A DNA stretch of 64,000 bases from Fomitopsis serialis (lineage: Eukaryota; Basidiomycota; Agaricomycetes; Polyporales; Fomitopsidaceae), in assembly GCF_022376445.1 (NCBI RefSeq), contig NW_025955003.1:186001-250000 (forward strand), given 5' to 3'. The notes beneath the pieces are model-generated. The model had not been told where the DNA came from. It ran no database searches and saw only the letters and a program-made list of their open reading frames with translations. Each line of letters starts with the position of its first letter. Within the stretch, counting starts at the first letter, position 1. The translations under genes were made by a program, and so were the position numbers. Below, piece by piece: positions 57,483-64,000 of the stretch.

Positions 57483-58705
57483 ATCCTGTGGCTTGTCATG
57501 GAAGCTCAGCGGAAGCGATCTTATAACGGTCCAATTTGGGTTCGGTACACACCTGTTCGTCGCGTGCGCGGCCCGCCTCGCCTTTATAGCATTCCTAGTG
57601 GCAAACCTCGCCGAAAGTACAGAACCACGTATGAAAGGACCACAAAGACGAGGTAGGGATCCGCGCGGTGTGGGGCTGGCCGCTGGTAAGAAGCTTGCTG
57701 TCACCAGTTGGCAGCGCCAAAAATACAGCGCAATAACTAAGATACCCTGCGCGACACGTCGGGCTATGTCAGCATAGCGTCTATGGAAATGCTGTCGGAC
57801 TCACGGCGAGGTCGTCTAACATTGCTTCTGCTGCCACACACTGTATGGAGAGAAGCGCAAGACGGGCTTCTAGCTGCGAAATTAATAGACGACGGCGGAA
57901 TTAAAGCGTCAGGATCCCCCAGACGGGTAGCCCTGTGTCTAATGAAGAACTGCAGCCACACATGCAGCCGGAGCCACAGTGGCAAGCTGTTCACAATGTC
58001 AGTGATAGAGAACTATAGCCGGAGTGTGGTGTTTTCGCATAAGGTCACCGTACGCGTATGCGAACGGTGGCGGTAGGTGCGGGCCGGCCGTGACCGTGAA
58101 GGTACATTGAAGTTCGAATCACGTGTCAAAGTGCCGACGTGTCTGGTCGCGTCTAATACTAAACCAGCAAGGCTACTCGCCACCAGTACGCGTCGCGATC
58201 CTTACATTTGACTTACACTGAGACTGGGGAGGACTGGCTACCTGGCGACATCCTCTGAGTATTGCACGCTCAAAATTCTGCGCATTTGGTTGCCAATCTG
58301 TTGTTGTAGGTAGACTTCGCACCGCGAGTGAGGATGAGACGAGAGGATGAATTACAGGGCTCGTAGGGAGCCCTATTTATACTATGTAGATACATAGCCA
58401 CTTCGTGTACAGTGAGTGGCGAGAGATAGAGAGACAAAGCCAAGAGAACAAAGCACACACATGCTAAAGCGTAGGGTAACGTAGGTGGTCCGTGAGACAA
58501 GCAAAGCGATCGTCGTGTGGCGACGATCGTGTCAAAGCGTTGGGGTGACGAAGCCTTTCGGCGGCGGCGCAGCTTGTCGACAGCGCACAAAGCGCAAACT
58601 ACGACACAATCTTGCTACTTAGTGATTACCTGTGTGTAGCCTGGCTATAACTCCGGTTTGGCAGGTTTCTGTGTGCTCGACCATCCCCTCAGTTCATCCT
58701 TGCGA
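57483..58705. other. Divergent intergenic region
   Basis: About 1.2 kb between the membrane-protein gene (minus) and UGGT (plus). There is a TATTTATA-like string near 58,375. I see no gene, RNA or repeat. Confidence 0.4.
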
Positions 58706-61700
58706 ATGGTACAATGCAGCTCTGTCTGTGCTCTAGTTCTTTCCCTTGCTTGCACTAGCTATGCTCTCAGTCCTCCGGTCAAGGTCGAGCTGCAGTCTTC
58801 TTGGCTTGCACCGCCACCACTTCTTGAGTCGATGTGAGTGACGCATTCTCCTCTATATGTTCTGATCTGAGACTTTCCAGAGAATCCATTGCTCTGGAAG
58901 AACCAGAGGCCTTCTTCCCTCTCCTCGATGTACTCACCAACCCAGAGGCGCAACCGGACCCGGTTCCGACTTCCTCGGAGGCAGCCCACAAGTACGCCTT
59001 TGACACTGCGTTGGCGGAGGGCTTCCTAGCGGGACCTGGCGCGCATGTCTCAGCCGAAATGAACCTCGCATTGCACGCTGCGACGCCCAAGATAGAAGCG
59101 TTCTACCAGTACTATATGGATCGGCACGCAGTTCGGAGGGACGCCATAGACGACGCTAGATGTGAGTCGTGGGTGGATTGGTACGGAGAGGTCGTCTGTG
59201 ATGGGGAGACTCTCGCACGTCTCGCCGGCGTAGACACCATCGGCCCTCCGAACTCGATTGACGCAGAAAAGTGAGTCAATATATTTCGTCCTTGAAGAAC
59301 CCCACGCGTGACCGGCGGTCGCTCAAAGATCGTACACGTCCCCGAAGCTCATGTCCTTCGACCATGTCGAGCCGTCGCCCGCATTGACGCTAGAGCGCCC
59401 GCCTCGCACCGCTATTCTCTATGCCTCGCTGTCATCCGCCAACTTCTGGGAACTGCATTCATTCCTATACGCATCGTCTCGGGCACCCAACCCGCATCTT
59501 GAGTATGTTCTGCGGCCTATACCGCCCGCCGTACGTGATGACTCGAAGAGAAGCTACCTTTCTGGCTACGGCGTCGCCCTTGACCTAAAGAAGATGGACT
59601 ACCTCGCTCTGGATGACAGACGACAAAGTAGGCTCGACTATCTTGTCCTTTCTGGATCGTTCTCACTCGCACAGGCTCCGATGAAAACACAGACGAGGTG
59701 GATGACGCTACGCCGTCCGCGATAGCCACGGACCCTGTCATGGCCCTGATTCACCAGTACCCTGAGAACACGACCGCCGATGCAAGCGCACCCCTCACTG
59801 CGGAGGAACTTCTCGGTACGTGCCATGCACGCACACAGAGAAACCCGCTTCTTACCACTCGGCGGACAGAGATTGACCTGCAGGCTGCACAGATCATCCG
59901 AGACGCGGACGAACCTCTCTCGATCCTAAAGCAACTGGCCCAGAACTTCCCGAGGTACGCCACGTCCCTTTCCCGCCAGGTGACATTCGACGCCGGCCTC
60001 GCGGAGGAAGTCGAGAACAACCAGGTAGTCGCGCGAAGCGGCACCAACGTCGTATGGCTCAACGGCGTGCTCTTGTCCGAGAAGGACATGAACCCTTTCG
60101 CGTACGTCATCCCAGACTGTCGACACACCGGTGTTCTGACCCACTGGACATCGCAGCTTGCTGAGGCTGCTGAGGAGGGAACGTGGGATTATGCAGTCGT
60201 TGACGTCGCTCGGGTTGTCGACAAGCCAGGCACTTGAGCTTCTCACGCATCCCTACATCAGCGCGGCTCAGAGCGCGTCAGATGTCCTGGACGGTATAGT
60301 CGATGCTAGCGACCGACAAGAAGGCGGCGACGTGATTCAATGGCTGAACGACTTCGAGAAGGACTCGCGGTACGTCATTCGCTGCTGTTCTGTCTGTGCT
60401 GTATTGATGCGGTTTGACTGGACATCAGATATGGACGATGGGCGAAAACTCTGAACGTGGTTCGTACTATGCAGATCAATTGCTCCAGAAGGGCTCGCTG
60501 ATGCCTGACCTCCCAGTTCCTGCGTCCTATGTACCCTGGCCAATTCCCCAATTACGGAGGTAACATCTTCAACATCGTGATCGTCGCGGACTTTTCCCAG
60601 ACCAGCTCGCTACACTTCCTGGCGACGACCATCTCCAACATCCTCGCCCGTAACTTCCCGTTCCGGTGGGGTATCGTGCCTATAGTGGAGACCGAGGAAG
60701 GTGGGTGGTGTTGGCTATATACTCAGCAGTGCGTGCTGACCTAAGCTTTCGGCCTAGCTGCGAAGATGGCCCGTCTGCTGTTCTACCTGATGGAACGCGT
60801 CGGGAAGGCCAACGCCTTGGAGTTTGTTCGTCACGTACGTCTGCCTGTTGAGACTGCCAGAGGCTTGATGTGATAACGTCGACCAGATTTCGCAAGGTAA
60901 CAGACCCATGGAGACGACTGTCCCCACAGTGGACTGGGGCTTAGTGCGCAACGCCTTCAACTCGTTCCGAGCCTCTAGTCAAGAACATGGGGAGGCTCCT
61001 ATTCCTGAACTGGACGTAATACTCAACGGCGAGGTTGGGGAGCTGAACGGAAATGTAGAGAAGGCGCGAGCGTATGCAGCCAGGCTTGGTGCCACGTCGG
61101 AAGCTGCGCCGCATGGACATGCCTTCGTCAACGGGAAGCACTTCGACTTGGATGACGTATGTCGGCTTCGTGGACGGTGTATGCGACACTGTGCTGAGTA
61201 CCTGTGCAGCATTTCTTGCAACTCATGCAGGTGGAGCTCCGGGAGGAGATGGAATATATCCAAGAACAAGTCAGTTGGTCCATTTATAGAGTTTCTGAGA
61301 TGCTGATGCTCTATGTTTGGTAGCTCATCTTGGGAATACTGACGGATGCCACGGCGGGCGATATCTCGACATACTTCTACGGCTTGCCTGTTGCGTCGAA
61401 GAGGAGGAACAAACACATTTATCCATCCTCCAAGGCCGGCGACTTGCGAATCAGCAACCTGTTCGATTCGGTCGTGAAGTACGGTTTCCCGAATGGACCA
61501 GGGTCGTTCGTGTATCCTTGTACGTCATCTTCTGGGCTTTACCGACAGAAAGTACCTTGACGTGCTTTGTTTAGCTGAGCTGCAACAGGTCCCGCTGACG
61601 ACCTACGTCGTCGCTGACTTGGATACTGAAGCCGGCCAAGCGTTCGTGAGAGAAGCTCTGACTGCCGCGGTACGTTCTCCACCTCGCCAAGCCGAGCGAT

Positions 61701-64000
61701 GACTTCGTTCTAAAGCTCTCACAGGGCACGGAGTTCCCATCGCGCATCACATTCATCCACAACCCCGCTGCTGGATCCGCCGAGCCCGTCACCCGCCCAC
61801 AAGTGTCATCACTCTTCACGCAGCTGATTATCAACGGCCTTCTCGAGCGTGCCTCGCCTAGTCGCCTTCTCAAGATCCTTGGCTTCGGTGACGTCGCAGT
61901 GCCTAATCATAACCGACAGATCGTGATTTCCCCGGAGAGCGAGTTGGATGAGATACTAGGGAAGACAGAGCTGAACGACGAGGAATACACGGAGTACATC
62001 AAGACGAGTCGCCTTGTTGTGCGAGACCTGGGCTTCGCTCCTGGACAACAGGGTTGGTTGTCAACGGTCGTGTACGTCGGAGCTACTCCTGGCCTCCCCC
62101 TTGTTCTAACCGCGGTCGTAGATCATTGGGCCTGTTGCCCCCGGAGAGTTCGAGTCGCAGGACTTTCCTATCCTGTCGGCTTATGAGCTTCGAAAGCGTG
62201 TGCAGCCCGTTATCGATGCATTGCAGAATGTGACGGAGTCGCTTCAAGAGTATGATCGGTAAGATTACGTGCGGTATATTGGCACAGATGCTCACACCCA
62301 CTGTAGGGCTTCGTATGCGGAAGTGGTCACGCTGGCTTCTTCGCTGATATCAGCCATCGAGCTACCGGACCCTAGTGAGGTTGGGCTCATGAACACGCCC
62401 CACAAACCTCGCCAGTTAAAGTATCAGCTTCTGGACGGAGAGTACACGTGGGTCCACCTTGTAAATGGCCGTCGGTGTCTTGTACTGACTGGTCCGTAGC
62501 GCTTTCACTCTGGGGATAACTCGACAGCGTTCTATCACTTCGGTATTCTACTGGATCCCCTGAGTGAAGCTGCGCAAAAATGGTCAAGCTTGATGCAGGT
62601 GAGCATCTCAGACGTTGAGCACTGATCCGTCGTTGATGCAGGGACTACTTCAGTGGCTGCTCGAGATCCCTGGAGTGACGATAGAATTGCATTTGAATCC
62701 TGCCAAGTATGGAGAGGTCAGTCTATCGTACATAGACCACGTACAATAACTGACAGTCGGCCTAGCTCCCGCTCAAGCGATTCTATAGATACAATCTCTA
62801 TCCCAGACTTGCATTCGACGAAAGCGGGTAAGTCGACAATGTCATGACTGACATGTCCTGATGTCCTGACTGACACACCTCTCTGGCAGGATGGAAATCC
62901 ACGTTCAGACAGAGTTTACTGGGCTCCCCATCGAGCCGATTTACACACTTGCGATGGACGTCCCGCAGTCATGGCTAGCTCGACCACGCGAATCCTTGCA
63001 TGATCTCGACAACATCCTCCTTGCGGGCCTGTCTGCCCAGGATCGTGTTCAGGGCGTGAAGGCAGTGTTCGATCTCGATTACTTGGTCGTCGAGGGCCAT
63101 GCGAGAGACATGTTCACGAATGGTCCCCCTCGCGGGCTCCAGCTTCAACTCGCGTCGAATGCCGGTGCTCCCATCGCTGATACGCTGGTTGTCGCGAACC
63201 TTGGTTACCTGCAATTCCGAACCAAGCCAGGGGTGTTCCGCCTCGAGATTCGTCCAGGGAGAGGGCGCGAAGTCTTCAGAATGGAGAGCGTTGGCAACGA
63301 GGGTTGGGGTAGTCCGTCGGTGGAACAATCCGGAGACGAGATTACGTTGACCAGCTTTGAGGGTCTGACCTTATATCCACGCCTGGTCAGACTTCCGGGC
63401 ATGGAGAGAGTAGACGTCTTGGCTGATGTTGCTCCGGTTCATTCATCACAATCTGGATTGCTAGACACCGTAGTCTCTCGGTAAGCCACTTGACCGTTTC
63501 CTTGGCTTTTGACGATCCGCCTATATCTTCTGTTTGTAGCATATCGTCACTCTTCGGCGCCCATACGACCCAGGCAATGACTTCAATTGAGAACAAACCA
63601 GCGGAGATCAACATCTTCACAGTGGCATCAGGGCTGCTCTATGAAGTGAGTTATTGTCACTTCGAACGCCAGGCCGTGCTGAAGACACTTCTACATAGCG
63701 CTTCGCGTCCATTATGATCTTGAGTGTCTTGCGCAACACGAATCATAGCGTCAAGTTCTGGTTCATCGAGAACTTCCTCTCGCCGTCGTTCTTGGTTGGT
63801 CATCATTTAGATATATGCCTTGCAGAGGCATCCTGACTTGTTTGTGTAGGAATTTCTCCCTCACTTTTCTGAGGCATACGGTTTCCAGTACGAGCTCGTA
63901 ACATACAAGTGGCCGTCCTGGCTCCGGGCACAGAAGGAGAAACAGCGTATCATCTGGGCCTACAAGATCCTATTTTTGGACGTCCTTTTCCCCATGGACC
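58706..64000 (+). CDS. UGGT: UDP-glucose:glycoprotein glucosyltransferase (UGGT), 3' end outside the window
   Basis: ER folding sensor that re-glucosylates misfolded N-glycoproteins for another calnexin cycle. ATG 58706 begins a signal peptide ([16 protein letters not shown]). The thioredoxin-like domains follow: [84 protein letters not shown] and [15 protein letters not shown]. The beta-sandwich part contains [18 protein letters not shown]. The GT24 catalytic domain starts at [16 protein letters not shown] and [18 protein letters not shown] and continues to [12 protein letters not shown] at the window edge, so its DxD region is not visible. Roughly twenty-five short introns are implied. Two -1 shifts occur: GGG at 62051-62053 (restoring one G gives LVVNGR) and GGGG at 62512-62515 (restoring gives [12 protein letters not shown]). 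Confidence 0.94.

Overview
The window is nuclear DNA of a filamentous basidiomycete, most likely an agaricomycete of the polypore type. Genes are split by many short introns (about 48-70 nt, GT..AG). They code for eukaryotic core proteins and for families expanded in mushroom-forming fungi (F-box/LRR proteins, a DUF6533-type membrane protein, a GH43 enzyme, small secreted proteins). The GC-rich coding exons leave long spurious open frames on the opposite strand. I saw no tRNA, rRNA, CRISPR array or intact transposon.

Layout. 1.2-9.5 kb: RPB10 (-) and condensin subunit CND1 (+) share a ~200 bp promoter region, followed by PIP5K (-). 11-13.2 kb: two paralogous small secreted protein genes in opposite orientation. 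14-18 kb: an MFSD5-like MFS transporter and a DUF6533-type membrane protein. 18.6-23.5 kb: cohesin SMC1. 23.8-30.1 kb: two unrecognised proteins (-), one with a repeated HPYA motif. 31.6-36.9 kb: an F-box gene interrupted by a stop (-), a short-chain dehydrogenase (+), TFIIE-alpha (-). 37.2-43.3 kb: an LRR protein and a tandem pair of F-box-like genes. 43.4-46.7 kb: a rearranged zone with a small Cys-rich protein, a TFIIE-alpha fragment, a fragment of a Vps39/TGFBRAP1-like gene on the minus strand, and the CNH-domain half of such a gene on the plus strand. 46.9-57.5 kb: an Sds23-like CBS protein, a secreted GH43, a perilipin-like lipid-droplet protein and a multi-pass membrane protein. 58.7-64 kb: UDP-glucose:glycoprotein glucosyltransferase, running off the end.

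Most genes are unrelated housekeeping functions in ordinary fungal order: chromosome structure (CND1, SMC1), transcription (RPB10, TFIIE-alpha), phosphoinositide signalling, ER quality control, lipid storage. There is no operon or obvious biosynthetic cluster.

Two themes run through the window. First, about twenty apparent -1 frame breaks lie inside otherwise well-conserved reading frames, often at short homopolymers, which points to under-called bases rather than gene death. Second, 39-47 kb shows real rearrangement: tandem duplication, genomic fragments that carry intron sequence, and nonsense substitutions. I found no convincing new multi-gene system. The best biological leads are the secreted-protein pair and the broken Vps39-like locus.
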